NCBI RefSeq assembly: GCF_050943825.1
Contig: NZ_JBMNPX010000004.1
Location: 62,001-126,000 of the forward strand
Origin: Pseudoflavonifractor sp050943825
GTDB taxonomy: Bacteria > Bacillota > Clostridia > Oscillospirales > Oscillospiraceae
Reading direction: 5' to 3'
DNA: 64,000 bases
Part shown: positions 8,141-17,080 of the stretch, in pieces
Layout: each line of letters starts with the position of its first letter
Position numbering within the stretch: the first letter of the stretch is position 1
Notes under the pieces: model-generated
Told to the model about the DNA's origin: nothing
Seen by the model: only the letters and a program-made list of their open reading frames with translations
The model's database searches: none
Program-made: the position numbers and the translations under genes

Positions 8141-9583
8141 GTGACCTTCCTCACGCCGCAGTTCTTCTGCTTCTTCCCCGTGACGGCGCTGGTCTTTTTC
8201 CTGCTGCCCCAGCGGGCCCGCAACCCATGGCTGCTGCTGGCCAGCTGGTTCTTCTACCTGTGCGCCAAGCCCATATACCTCACCTTCCTGCTCTTCACCA
8301 TCGCGGCCTCCTATCTGACCGGGCGGCTGCTGGAACGGAAAAAGAGCAAGGGAGCGTTGGCAGCCTGCCTGGTGATACTGGGTCTGCTGCTCTTTGTGTT
8401 CAAATACCTGAACTTCGCCCTGTCCCTGGTGGGTCGGGGACTGAATCTTCTGGGCTTCTCCTTCTCCACGCCGGTGCTGGATATCCTGATGCCGGTGGGC
8501 ATCTCCTTCTATCTGTTCCAGGCCATGGGGTACGTCATCGACGTGTACCGGGGCAAGGTACCGGCGGAGAAGGACCTGCTGATCTACGCCCTGTTTCTCT
8601 CCTTCTTCCCCCAGATTGTCTCCGGCCCCATCGCCCGTGCCGACCAGCTGCTGCCCCAGTTCAGGACAGAGCACCGGTTCGACTGGGACGAGTTTCGGGC
8701 CGGTCTGTTCCGGTTTTTGTGGGGCGCGTTCAAGAAGCTGGTGCTGGCCGACCGGCTGGCCGTGCTGGTGAACACCATCTTTGCCGCGCCCCAGGATTTC
8801 GGCGCCCTCCAGCTGATGGGGGCCGCCGTGGCCTTCTCCCTCCAGCTCTACTGCGACTTCTCCTCTTACTCGGACATGGCCCTGGGCGCGGCCCGTGCCA
8901 TGGGCTTCTCCCTGCTGGAGAACTTCCGCACCCCCTTCTTCTCCCGCTCCATCGCGGAGTTCTGGCGGCGGTGGCACATGTCCCTGTCCCACTGGTTCCG
9001 TGACTACCTCTATATCCCCCTGGGCGGCTCCCGGAAGGGCACAGTGCGGAAGTACCTGAACGTGCTCATCGTCTTTGCCGTCAGCGGGCTTTGGCACGGC
9101 GCGGCCATGACCTTTGTGGTGTGGGGCGTGCTCAACGGCCTGTATCAGGTCATTGGAGGCGTCACCGCCCCCCTGCGGGGACGCCTCCACAGCGTCCTCC
9201 GTCTGAAGGAGGACGGCTGGCCCCTGCGGCTGTGGCAGATTTTCTGCACCTTCCTGCTGGCCACGGCGGCCTTCGTGTTCTTCAAGGCCGGGTCGGTGTC
9301 CACCGGGCTGGACATGCTCTCCGGCATGCTCCACGGCCCCCTGTGGGTCTTTACCAGCATGGGTCTGGACCGTTGGGAGCTGCTGGCGGCCCTCTTCGGC
9401 CTTGTGGTGCTGCTGGCGGTGGACCTGCGGTCGGTCAACCACGACATCACCGCCGACTACCTCTCCGCCCCCCGGCTGGTGCGGTGGCTGGTGCTGTGGT
9501 TCCTGCTCTTCTCCTGCGTGGTGCTGGGCAGCTACGGCGCCGGGTACGACGCCCAGTCCTTTATCTATGGCTTCAGCTTCTGA
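8141..9583 (+). CDS. MBOAT-family O-acyltransferase (AlgI/DltB/PatB type)
   Basis: A 480-residue membrane-bound O-acyltransferase. Family landmarks include GISFYLFQAMGYVIDVYRG, FPQIVSGPI near residue 155, FWRRWHMSLSHWFRDYLYIPLGG, and the catalytic-type His in VSGLWHGAAMTFVVWG. These proteins take an activated acyl group at the inner face of the membrane and pass it to an extracellular acceptor, usually with an SGNH/DltD-like partner, which here is encoded directly downstream. It starts with GTG at 8141 after AAAGGCGG. Confidence 0.9.
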   Translation: MTFLTPQFFCFFPVTALVFFLLPQRARNPWLLLASWFFYLCAKPIYLTFLLFTIAASYLTGRLLERKKSKGALAACLVILGLLLFVFKYLNFALSLVGRGLNLLGFSFSTPVLDILMPVGISFYLFQAMGYVIDVYRGKVPAEKDLLIYALFLSFFPQIVSGPIARADQLLPQFRTEHRFDWDEFRAGLFRFLWGAFKKLVLADRLAVLVNTIFAAPQDFGALQLMGAAVAFSLQLYCDFSSYSDMALGAARAMGFSLLENFRTPFFSRSIAEFWRRWHMSLSHWFRDYLYIPLGGSRKGTVRKYLNVLIVFAVSGLWHGAAMTFVVWGVLNGLYQVIGGVTAPLRGRLHSVLRLKEDGWPLRLWQIFCTFLLATAAFVFFKAGSVSTGLDMLSGMLHGPLWVFTSMGLDRWELLAALFGLVVLLAVDLRSVNHDITADYLSAPRLVRWLVLWFLLFSCVVLGSYGAGYDAQSFIYGFSF

Positions 9584-9601
9584 CCGGAAGGAGGACCCGG
9601 C

Positions 9602-10621
9602 TTGAAATCTCGTTTTCTCCGCAGGGAACTGCCGCTGGCCGCGGTTTTCCTGCTTATCACCGCTCTGCTGCTCAACTTTGTCTCTGATGTGCTCCGCCCC
9701 GCCCACACGGATTACGGCTCCACCTGGAGCGCCTTCCGTGCCGAGCCGGAGGACAGTCTGGACGTCATCTACCTGGGCAGCTCCTACGCCTACTGCGACT
9801 TCAATCCGTCCGTCGTCTACGACAACTCCGGCCTGACGGGATACGTGATGGCAGGCTCGGAGCAGACGCTGTCCATCACCTATTGGTACCTGAAGGAGGT
9901 CTTTAAGACCCAGTCCCCCTCCGCCGTGGTGCTGGAGGCCACCTCCCTCTTCTTCGCCCGGTACCAGAACTACACCCAGCTCAACATCGACCTGATGCCC
10001 TTCTCCCCCAACAAGCTGGGGGCCATCTTCACCGCCGCCGAGCCGGACCTGCGCACCGGACTGCTCTTTGACCTGTGGTTCTACCACGGCCGCTGGTCGG
10101 AGATCCGCCCGGCCGACGTCAAGCGTGCCCTGTTCCCCATCCAGCGGGACTACCTGAAGGGCTTCACCGCCATTGACGAGGTGAAGGAGGGCGTGGGCGT
10201 AGAGCCCTATGTAGCCGACCGGGAGATCTCCGACGAGGACTACGCGGCCAACCTGTCCTGGCTGGCCAAAATCCTGGACCTGTGCGCCGAGCACGGGGCC
10301 ATCCCCATCATCACCTTCAACCCCACCTACACCCGCTGCACCCAGGAGACCTACGAGCGCATCGGCCGGGAGATTCAGGCCCTGGACGAGGACGTGATCT
10401 TCTGCAACTGGAGCGAGATGTTTGAGGAGATTGGTCTGGTGCCCACCGCCCATCTCTACGACGGCGGCCACCTGAACCAGGACGGCGCGGCCATCTTCTC
10501 CGCCTGGCTGGGGGAGTACCTTACCGAAGAGGTCGGCCTGGTCCCCAGGGAACAGACCGCCGACAACACCGCCCACTGGCAGGAATCGGCACAGTGGTGG
10601 GCGGAATATCTGAACAACTAG
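9602..10621 (+). CDS. SGNH/DltD-like protein, probable partner of the MBOAT enzyme
   Basis: A 339-residue protein with an N-terminal membrane anchor (about residues 11-28) and an extracellular domain. YLGSSYAYCDFNPSVV stands in the place of the GDS nucleophile block. LYDGGHLNQDGA near residue 295 gives the D-x-x-H pair typical of SGNH acyl-transferases. MBOAT/SGNH pairs acylate alginate, peptidoglycan, teichoic acid or other glycans; sequence alone does not name the acceptor. The gene starts with TTG at 9602 after a strong GGAAGGAGG, 18 bases after MBOAT, and ends at a strong terminator. Confidence 0.75.
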   Translation: MKSRFLRRELPLAAVFLLITALLLNFVSDVLRPAHTDYGSTWSAFRAEPEDSLDVIYLGSSYAYCDFNPSVVYDNSGLTGYVMAGSEQTLSITYWYLKEVFKTQSPSAVVLEATSLFFARYQNYTQLNIDLMPFSPNKLGAIFTAAEPDLRTGLLFDLWFYHGRWSEIRPADVKRALFPIQRDYLKGFTAIDEVKEGVGVEPYVADREISDEDYAANLSWLAKILDLCAEHGAIPIITFNPTYTRCTQETYERIGREIQALDEDVIFCNWSEMFEEIGLVPTAHLYDGGHLNQDGAAIFSAWLGEYLTEEVGLVPREQTADNTAHWQESAQWWAEYLNN

Positions 10622-10624
10622 CAG

Positions 10625-10664
10625 CAGGGAGGCAAAGCCAGACGGCTTTGCCTCCCTGTTTTTG
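10625..10664. terminator. Terminator between convergent SGNH-like and ABC ATPase genes
   Basis: CAGGGAGGCAAAGCC / GGCTTTGCCTCCCTG with a four-base loop and five T's on the plus strand. It separates two convergent operons. Confidence 0.9.
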
Positions 10665-11780
10665 TCATATTCCCTCTATCCGCTCTCCTGTCTCCCGGTC
10701 AAAGAGGTGGAGCCGGTCCAGCCGGAGAGAGACCTCCAGCCCCTCTCCCGGGCGGCCCGGGAAATCGGCCCCTGCCGCCATGGTGAAGGTATCCCCGCCC
10801 TGTGATTCCAGGAACACCAGACACTCCCGCCCCGTATTCTCCACGGCGGTGATACAGGCCGGAAAAGCCGCCGGGTCATCCGGCCGTGCGGGGCATACGT
10901 GTTCCGGACGCACACCCACGGCCAGGTCACGCCCGAAGGCTCCCTGGGGCAGCCGGATCCCCTGCCCCAGGGAGAAGGCCTGCCCGGAGAGCTCCAGCCA
11001 GGTGCAGCCCTCCTGCCAGAAGGCCCGCCCATCCCACAGGTTCATGGGCGGTGAGCCGATGAACTGGGCCACAAAGAGGTTGGCGGGCGCGTCATAGAGG
11101 GTACGAGGCGTATCCACCTGCTGGAGCACGCCGTCCCGCAGCACGGCAATGCGGGTGCCCATGGTCATGGCCTCGGTCTGGTCGTGGGTGACGTAGATGG
11201 TAGTGGTGCCCAGGCGGCGCTGGAGTGCCACAATCTCCCGGCGCATATCCACCCGCAGTTTGGCGTCCAGGTTGGAGAGGGGCTCATCCATCAGAAAGAG
11301 CTTGGGCTGGCGCACCATGGCCCGCCCAAGGGCCACCCGCTGGCGCTGTCCGCCCGAGAGGGCGCCGGGCCTGCGGTCCAGATACTCGGTCAGGCCCAAG
11401 CTCTCCGCCACCTCCTCCACCCGGCTGCGCACCGCCTCCCTGCTCCAGCGGCGCATTTTCAGCGGGAAGGCCATATTGTCCCGCACCTTCATGGTGGGGT
11501 AGAGGGCGTAGTTCTGGAACACCATGGCGATGTCCCGGGCCCTGGGCGGCACCCGGTTGATGACCCTGCCGTCCATGCGGATGGTCCCGCTGTTCACCGT
11601 CTCCAGCCCCGCGATCATCCGCAGAAGGGTGGACTTTCCGCAGCCCGACGGCCCCACGAAGATCATGAACTCCCCGTTTTCCACCGTCAGATCCACATCC
11701 CGCACCGCGTGGACGCCGCCGGGATACCACTTGTTTACCCGCTCGATGGTCAGCCCTACGCTGCCCGCTGTTTCCGCCAT
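10665..11780 (-). CDS. Sugar-type ABC transporter ATPase (MalK/UgpC family)
   Basis: A 371-residue ATPase. Walker A is GPSGCGKST, the signature LSGGQRQRVALGRA, Walker B LFLMDEPLSNLD and the switch His YVTHDQTEAMT. A C-terminal OB/TOBE regulatory domain (about residues 240-370) is of the carbohydrate-importer kind. It is the last gene of the minus-strand operon with two MalF/MalG-like permeases. A second ATPase of this family lies at 51.5-52.6 kb. Confidence 0.9.
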   Translation of the reverse strand: MAETAGSVGLTIERVNKWYPGGVHAVRDVDLTVENGEFMIFVGPSGCGKSTLLRMIAGLETVNSGTIRMDGRVINRVPPRARDIAMVFQNYALYPTMKVRDNMAFPLKMRRWSREAVRSRVEEVAESLGLTEYLDRRPGALSGGQRQRVALGRAMVRQPKLFLMDEPLSNLDAKLRVDMRREIVALQRRLGTTTIYVTHDQTEAMTMGTRIAVLRDGVLQQVDTPRTLYDAPANLFVAQFIGSPPMNLWDGRAFWQEGCTWLELSGQAFSLGQGIRLPQGAFGRDLAVGVRPEHVCPARPDDPAAFPACITAVENTGRECLVFLESQGGDTFTMAAGADFPGRPGEGLEVSLRLDRLHLFDRETGERIEGI

Positions 11781-11796
11781 GGTATCTGCTCCTTTT

Positions 11797-12636
11797 TCAG
11801 TCTTTCATGCCGGAGGCCGAGATGCCTGCCTCCAGATAGCGCTGGCCGAAGAGGAAGATCAGCAGCGCAGGGGTTAACATAATTACAGACGCAGCCAGAG
11901 AGGCTCCGGCATTCTCCGCCGTCACCGTGGGCAGGTAGAGGGAGAGGGGCCAGAGGGTCTTATCTTGAAGAAATGTGAGGGGCTGCTCCAGGGCGTTCCA
12001 GTACTCCAGGAACCCCAGCACCACGGCGGAGAGGATACCCGGCGCACCCAGGGGCAGGCCGATGTGGAGGAAAATGGCCAGAGGCCCCGCCCCATCCAGC
12101 GCCGCCGCCTCGGTCAGAGCGGAGGGGATGGCGGCGAAAAAGCGGACCATCAGAAAGACCGGGAAGGTGGACACCGCGCCGGGCAGGATGATGGCCCAGA
12201 TGGTGTTCATCAGGCCCAGGCCGTCCAGCACCAGATAGCTGGACACCATGGTGACCTGAAAGGGCATGAGCATGAGGACAATGTACAGCCCGTAGAGGGC
12301 CTTCCGGCCGGGGAACTGGAACCGTGCGAAGGCCCAGGCCGCCGGTGCGCCGATGAGCACCTGGCCCAGCACCACGGGGAACACCTGGCGGCAGGAGTTC
12401 CAGAACATGGCAAAAAACTCCGGCGTGTCCAGCAGCAGCTCCACATAGGGCTGGAGGGTGGGGTACATGGGCAGCAGGGGCCACACCGCGTTTCCCCCGG
12501 TCTCCGACAGCACGGGGGCCAGGTTCTGCTCCACCTCCTCCGCCCCCATCAGGGAGCCGGTGAGCAGCATCCACAGCGGCACCCAAACCAGACAGGCCAA
12601 CAGGGCCAGTATCATGCCGATGAACCATTTTTTCAC
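11797..12636 (-). CDS. Carbohydrate ABC transporter permease, MalG-like
   Basis: A 279-residue permease with six predicted helices and the EAA loop TEAAALDGAGPLAIFLHIGLP, which docks on the ATPase. The probable start is GTG at 12634-12636 (VKKWFIGM), nine bases after AAGGAGG and overlapping the stop codon of the upstream permease as GTGA; this indicates translational coupling. A longer in-frame start at 12729 would lie entirely within the upstream gene and is unlikely. The region between helices 1 and 2 forms the extracytoplasmic loop usual for MalG-type permeases. Confidence 0.85.
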   Translation of the reverse strand: MKKWFIGMILALLACLVWVPLWMLLTGSLMGAEEVEQNLAPVLSETGGNAVWPLLPMYPTLQPYVELLLDTPEFFAMFWNSCRQVFPVVLGQVLIGAPAAWAFARFQFPGRKALYGLYIVLMLMPFQVTMVSSYLVLDGLGLMNTIWAIILPGAVSTFPVFLMVRFFAAIPSALTEAAALDGAGPLAIFLHIGLPLGAPGILSAVVLGFLEYWNALEQPLTFLQDKTLWPLSLYLPTVTAENAGASLAASVIMLTPALLIFLFGQRYLEAGISASGMKD

Positions 12637-13532
12637 CCTTCCATCCCTCCTTCCGCCCTGCCCCAGGCCCGCTGGAGCAGGAGAATCAACAAAAATACCG
12701 TCACAGCCAGCAGCACCGCCCCGGCGCACATCTTATCCACGTCCAGGCTGACAAACCAGTTGTTGAAAAGGTGCTGGAGCATGTAGATACTCTGGTTGGG
12801 GTAGCTGCCGCCGATGAGATAGGCCTCCCGGAACACCTTGAAGGAGTTGAGCAGGGAGAGCACCGTCACCGTAAAGAAGGTGGGGGCCAGATTGGGCAGG
12901 GTGATGCGGAAGAACCGGGCCGCTGCCCCGGCGCCGTCCATCTGGGCCGACTCATAGAGCGCGGGCGGGATGGACGTAATGCCCGAGAGCCAGAGAATCA
13001 TGTCGTAGCCCGTGTTCTTCCACAGATAGGTAAACACCAGCACGCCGAAGGTCAGGCTGCTGTCCAGCCAGTCGGCCCCCTCCAGCCCCACCAGGGCCAG
13101 CAGCTGGTTGAACAGGCCGTTCTCATGGAACACCACCTTCCACAGCAGCACAATGGAGGCCACCGGGATGGAAAGCGGAATGAGAAAGCTGGTCTTGAAG
13201 ATACCCCGCTTGTCCTCCACCGCGTGGATCAGCAGGGCCAGCAGCAGGGAGAACACCAGCAGGATGGGGATGCACACAGCGGCAAATTTGGCCGTATTGG
13301 CCGCGGCCAGCCGGAAGGCGTCGTTCTGGAGGACAGATATATAGTTTTTCAGGCCCACAAACTGCCCGCTCATGGCGGAGAAGAAGGACCGGCGCACCAC
13401 ATCCCCGAAGGGCACCAGCACCAGCACCGACACCGCCAGCAGGCTGGGCAGCAAAAACAGCCAGGGCACAGCCCTGTCCTCTGCCCGCTCCCCCTGCCGC
13501 CAGGGCGGAAGCCCTTTTTTGCGCCGTCTCAC
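12633..13532 (-). CDS. Carbohydrate ABC transporter permease, MalF/UgpA-like
   Basis: A 299-residue permease with six helices. The EAA motif is YESAQMDGAGAAARFFRITLP, and the N-terminal helix begins WLFLLPSLLAVSVLVLVPF. The probable start is GTG at 13530-13532, after GGAGAGGAGGAGAG and overlapping the upstream stop as GTGA. A longer start at 13595 would sit inside the preceding gene. With the MalG-like and MalK-like proteins it makes a normal sugar importer core, but its position behind an efflux-type adaptor is unusual. Confidence 0.85.
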   Translation of the reverse strand: MRRRKKGLPPWRQGERAEDRAVPWLFLLPSLLAVSVLVLVPFGDVVRRSFFSAMSGQFVGLKNYISVLQNDAFRLAAANTAKFAAVCIPILLVFSLLLALLIHAVEDKRGIFKTSFLIPLSIPVASIVLLWKVVFHENGLFNQLLALVGLEGADWLDSSLTFGVLVFTYLWKNTGYDMILWLSGITSIPPALYESAQMDGAGAAARFFRITLPNLAPTFFTVTVLSLLNSFKVFREAYLIGGSYPNQSIYMLQHLFNNWFVSLDVDKMCAGAVLLAVTVFLLILLLQRAWGRAEGGMEG

Positions 13533-14785
13533 AGCCTCTCCTCCTCTCCCGCTGGCAGCGCCGGGCCGGGCGGTATGATGTCCGCCGTCAGCCACCCGTC
13601 ATGCCACCGCAGCCCGTAATCCGCCGCCAGCCACAGCGGCGGCAGCAGCCACCATGTCCGCCCCGGCGCTCCGCCGCCCAACCGGGCAGACAGCAGCGTC
13701 AGCACAAACACGCTCCCCGCCGCCCCCAGACAGGCCAGCAGCAGGCCGGTCCCCGTCTCCGGGCGCAGCCGTCCGGCAGGGGCCAGCAGGGCGCAGGCCG
13801 CCAGGGCCCACACCAGACACCCCAGGGCCGCCGGCCAGAGAAGCCCGTCCCGGGCGCTCATGGCGCCAGACAGTGCGGTCCACAGCTCCTCTGTCAGCTC
13901 ACCGGCCAACCCGGTCCAGAAGTCAAAATCAGACCACCGGGTGGGAATCAGCCGGTCGGGAATCTCCCATGGGAAGCCCAGCACCCAAAGGGTCAGCCCG
14001 CCCGCCGCCAGCACGGGGAGCAGGCACTGGGCGAGCAGCAGCGGACTGCGGCGCAGCCGCCACAGCCGCTCCCCCAGTCTCAGCAGGAGCACCACGCCCA
14101 GGGCCAGCCCCGGCAGGGCGGCCAAGCTGTTCAGAATCCAGCCCAGCAGAGGCAGGTCGGTCACCTGTCCCACCGGGAAGCCGTTCTGGCTCAGCCAGGC
14201 CGTTGTCTCCGTCCCGCCGCCTCCGTCCTGAAATTGGAGCATCGCCCGGTCCATGGCCTGCGTGCTGCTCTCCTCCGTCTGAATCAGGGCCAATCCATCG
14301 TCTCCCTGGAACACGCCCCGGACGGCATATGTATTCCCGTTCCACTCCACGGTCTCGCCCAGCACGTCGGCGCTGCCCCAGAGAGCGGCGGCCGCCGCCT
14401 CATCCAGAGCGATGCCCTGGATATCCCCCCGGACAGGCCAGCCGCCCCGGAGGAAGGCGCCCGGCCACAGCAGATCCGCCTGACCGAACACGGTGAGCAG
14501 CCGCACCGGGGTGCTCCGCTCCCCTGTCCGGTCGGTGAGAATCTGGTTCTCCTGTTCCTGCCACAGGACAAGGTCGGGAAAGGAGGTGCTGCCGTCCTTC
14601 GCCGCCCAGCGCTCCGCCTGACAGAGATCGGCGGGGCTGACGCCGGCACCCTCCCCTGTCCAGCGGACAGCCGCCCCCTGGGTCAGCGGACCGCACTGCT
14701 GGGCAAAGCAGAGGGCCGCCATCCAGGCGCAGAGAAAGAGCAGGGCGGGAAGCCACCGGGACAGCCTCCATGTATGTCTCTTCAT
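13529..14785 (-). CDS. Membrane protein with a MacB-like extracytoplasmic core domain
   Basis: A 418-residue protein. One helix at about residues 9-29 is followed by an extracytoplasmic region (30-215), then four or so helices. Residues 75-175 resemble the MacB periplasmic core: LLTVFGQADLLW, GIALDEAAAAALWGSADVLGETVEWNG and YAVRGVFQ. In MacB/FtsX-type permeases this domain lies between TM1 and TM2-4 and contacts an adaptor. The gene sits between an adaptor gene and sugar permease genes and overlaps the next gene by four bases. No dedicated MacB ATPase is encoded beside it. Its function is unknown. Confidence 0.6.
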   Translation of the reverse strand: MKRHTWRLSRWLPALLFLCAWMAALCFAQQCGPLTQGAAVRWTGEGAGVSPADLCQAERWAAKDGSTSFPDLVLWQEQENQILTDRTGERSTPVRLLTVFGQADLLWPGAFLRGGWPVRGDIQGIALDEAAAAALWGSADVLGETVEWNGNTYAVRGVFQGDDGLALIQTEESSTQAMDRAMLQFQDGGGGTETTAWLSQNGFPVGQVTDLPLLGWILNSLAALPGLALGVVLLLRLGERLWRLRRSPLLLAQCLLPVLAAGGLTLWVLGFPWEIPDRLIPTRWSDFDFWTGLAGELTEELWTALSGAMSARDGLLWPAALGCLVWALAACALLAPAGRLRPETGTGLLLACLGAAGSVFVLTLLSARLGGGAPGRTWWLLPPLWLAADYGLRWHDGWLTADIIPPGPALPAGEEERL

Positions 14786-14800
14786 CGCTTCACCCTCCGG

Positions 14801-16849
14801 TTACGCCGTCTCGTCCAGCACCCGCACCCGGTCCTCATGGTCGATGGGTTTGCTGCTGCTCACCACCACCTGGTCCTCCGGAAGCAGGCCGTCCGCCTCC
14901 ACGGCCACCCGCTCGCTGTCCTTGGCCTTGACTGTGACGGGCACCTGGGCCACCGTCTGCTCCATGCCCATAACGGTCTGCTTCTCCCGCAGCACCAGCA
15001 CAAACTCCCCGTTCCGGCCGCTGCGCAGGGCCCCCAGGGGCAGGGTGGTGTTGTACTGCTCACTGCGCTTGGTGATCTCCAGCTTGGCAGATGCGCCGCC
15101 GGCCCAGCCGGTTCCCTCCAGCGCCGCCGTCACGGTCACCTGTCCCTTGTCATCCGCCCCGCTGATGGAGGTGATGGTCACCTTGGCACTCTGATTCTTG
15201 CCCTGGCTGGTAAAGGAGAGGGAGCCCTCGTCCCCCACCGCCAGCTGCTCGGCCTCCTTCTGGTCCAGGGTGCCCGTAAACTGGTACCCCAGGTCGCCCC
15301 GGGAGAGGACTGCCGCCTGCTCCCCGGCCTGAGTCACGCCGGTTTCGGTACGGATTTTCTTCACCGTGCCCCCGATGGGCGCAGTGATCCGGCCCCCGGC
15401 CTCCTGGGCGGCCCGAAGGATATCCAGGGTCTCCTGCTTCTCCCGGCGCTGGCTCACATAGCCCAGGCGCTCAATCTCCGCCTGCCGGGCAGAGGCGGCA
15501 TCGGTTCTCCTGTCGTTCTCCGCCTGCTGCTGAGCGCTCTCCAGCCCCCGCTGGGCGCTCTCAAGTCCCTGCTGGGCGGTCTCAATGGCCCGCTGGGCGG
15601 TGAGCAGCTGATCCTCAGTGGCGGAGGCGGCATCTTCTGACGCCCGCTGGGCGGTCCGGAGCCCCTGCTGAGCGGCGTCCAGGGCGGACTGGGCGGTGAC
15701 CACCAGGGTCTCCTCGCTCACGTCGGTACGCTTCTCCGTCTCTTCCAGCTTTTCCTCGGCCGTTTTTACCTCCGCTTCGGCCTCCTCTATCTTCTCCGCC
15801 CACTTTTCCTTGACCTTTTTCAGGTTATCCTTGGCACGCTTCACCGCATTGTAGGCAGTGGAACTGGCGTCTGCCAGGCTGTTCATGCTGGCCTCTGCCT
15901 GGTCCTTGCTGCTCTGGGCCTGGAGGAGGGCAGTGCGGGCCGCCGCAATGGCCTCCTCGTCCCCCTGGGCCAGGGCGGCATCCAGATCCGCCTGGGCCTG
16001 CTTTTCCGCCTCTACCGCCCGGTTATAGGTGTTGACAGCAGCATAATAGGAGGTGTCCGCGCTGCTCTGCTGGTCCTGAGCCGCATCCAAACTCTGCTGG
16101 GCGGCATCTTCCGCCTCAGCCGCCGACTCCTTCACCGTCTCCAGGTTGTCCTCGGCCGTCTCCAGCGCCTCCTTGGCCGCCTTGACCAACGCCTCCTTGG
16201 CCTTGACCTTTGCCTCCGCCAGATCCGCCTCCGCCTGAGCTACCTTTTCCTGCGCCTCCGTCAGGTCCTGGGCGGCCCGGTCCTCCGTCACCCCACGGCT
16301 CTCGGTCAGCCGCTGGTAGTCCTCCTGAGCCCGCTCCAGGGTGGTCTTGGCGGTCTCCAGATTGTCCTGGGCGGCGAGAACAGCGTCCGTCCCCTCTGAA
16401 GTCTGCCCCTTCGCCGCGTTGGCAATCTTCAGGTCCAGCAGGGCCAGCTCCTGTTCCAGGATCTCCACGGCCCGGGCCAGACTCTCCTGGTCCAGCTCCA
16501 GCAGGGTATCTCCCGCTTGGACTGACTGTCCCTGGACCGCCGTTATCCGGCTGACCTCCAGTCCCTCCGGCAGGTTCACCGTCAGGTCGCCCATGGCCTG
16601 GATGGCGCCGGTTATGGTGCAGCGCTGGGTCAGGATACCGCTCTTGCTCTTCTCCGTCTCCACCCGGGCCACAGTGATGCCGTAGGCCGCCCGGGACAGA
16701 AGGGTCAGCACCAGCATGAGGATAAAAAAGCCGGCCAGGGCCTTGGCCGCCTTCCGCTGAAGGTTGTGCTTCATTCTGTGCTCCGGCGGGGTCCCTGTGG
16801 CCAGCCGCGCCCGCTCTTCCTGTATCCGTTCCGCCGTGTTCCACGCCAT
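14801..16849 (-). CDS. HlyD/MacA-like membrane-fusion adaptor with a very long coiled coil
   Basis: A 682-residue adaptor. One membrane helix (about residues 35-57) precedes half of a lipoyl/barrel-sandwich domain (SRITAVQGQSVQAGDTLLELDQ, about 98-120). An Ala/Glu/Gln-rich coiled coil covers about 120-480. The second lipoyl half (RITAPIGGTVKKIRTETG) and beta-barrel segments follow. In Gram-positive ABC exporters such adaptors link MacB-like permeases to the cell wall region. It is the first gene of the operon (GGAGGG seven bases before the ATG) and is followed after 15 bases by the MacB-like gene. The coiled coil is longer than in typical MacA. Confidence 0.8.
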   Translation of the reverse strand: MAWNTAERIQEERARLATGTPPEHRMKHNLQRKAAKALAGFFILMLVLTLLSRAAYGITVARVETEKSKSGILTQRCTITGAIQAMGDLTVNLPEGLEVSRITAVQGQSVQAGDTLLELDQESLARAVEILEQELALLDLKIANAAKGQTSEGTDAVLAAQDNLETAKTTLERAQEDYQRLTESRGVTEDRAAQDLTEAQEKVAQAEADLAEAKVKAKEALVKAAKEALETAEDNLETVKESAAEAEDAAQQSLDAAQDQQSSADTSYYAAVNTYNRAVEAEKQAQADLDAALAQGDEEAIAAARTALLQAQSSKDQAEASMNSLADASSTAYNAVKRAKDNLKKVKEKWAEKIEEAEAEVKTAEEKLEETEKRTDVSEETLVVTAQSALDAAQQGLRTAQRASEDAASATEDQLLTAQRAIETAQQGLESAQRGLESAQQQAENDRRTDAASARQAEIERLGYVSQRREKQETLDILRAAQEAGGRITAPIGGTVKKIRTETGVTQAGEQAAVLSRGDLGYQFTGTLDQKEAEQLAVGDEGSLSFTSQGKNQSAKVTITSISGADDKGQVTVTAALEGTGWAGGASAKLEITKRSEQYNTTLPLGALRSGRNGEFVLVLREKQTVMGMEQTVAQVPVTVKAKDSERVAVEADGLLPEDQVVVSSSKPIDHEDRVRVLDETA

Positions 16850-16997
16850 GGGTATCCCTCCGAATTCAAATCAGTGGAATAAGCATACAAAACCATTCTC
16901 TAAACTATCTGGAAATTTCACCTCCTGTTTTAAAACATTTTGTAAACCTCTTCCTCTGTTTTTTCCCCGTCTTTTCCCCAATTGTCCCGGTGAAAGA

Positions 16998-17026
16998 TTG
17001 ACTTTCCCTGCCAAATGCTCTATCAT
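16998..17026 (+). promoter_or_regulatory. Sigma-A promoter of the NSS symporter gene
   Basis: TTGACT (16998-17003), a 17-base spacer, then TATCAT (17021-17026). The remaining AT-rich sequence 16850-16997 separates it from the divergent adaptor operon, for which no clear promoter could be placed. Confidence 0.7.
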
Positions 17027-17080
17027 AACTCAATGTGTGTTTTCACGATATCTCTTATAAAGATGTAAGGAGGGTTTCCT

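Noticed and set aside
8039..10576. 845-codon minus-strand open frame
   Set aside because: It lies opposite the MBOAT and SGNH-like genes, is rich in Gly, Gln and Glu with no domain, and has no ribosome binding site.
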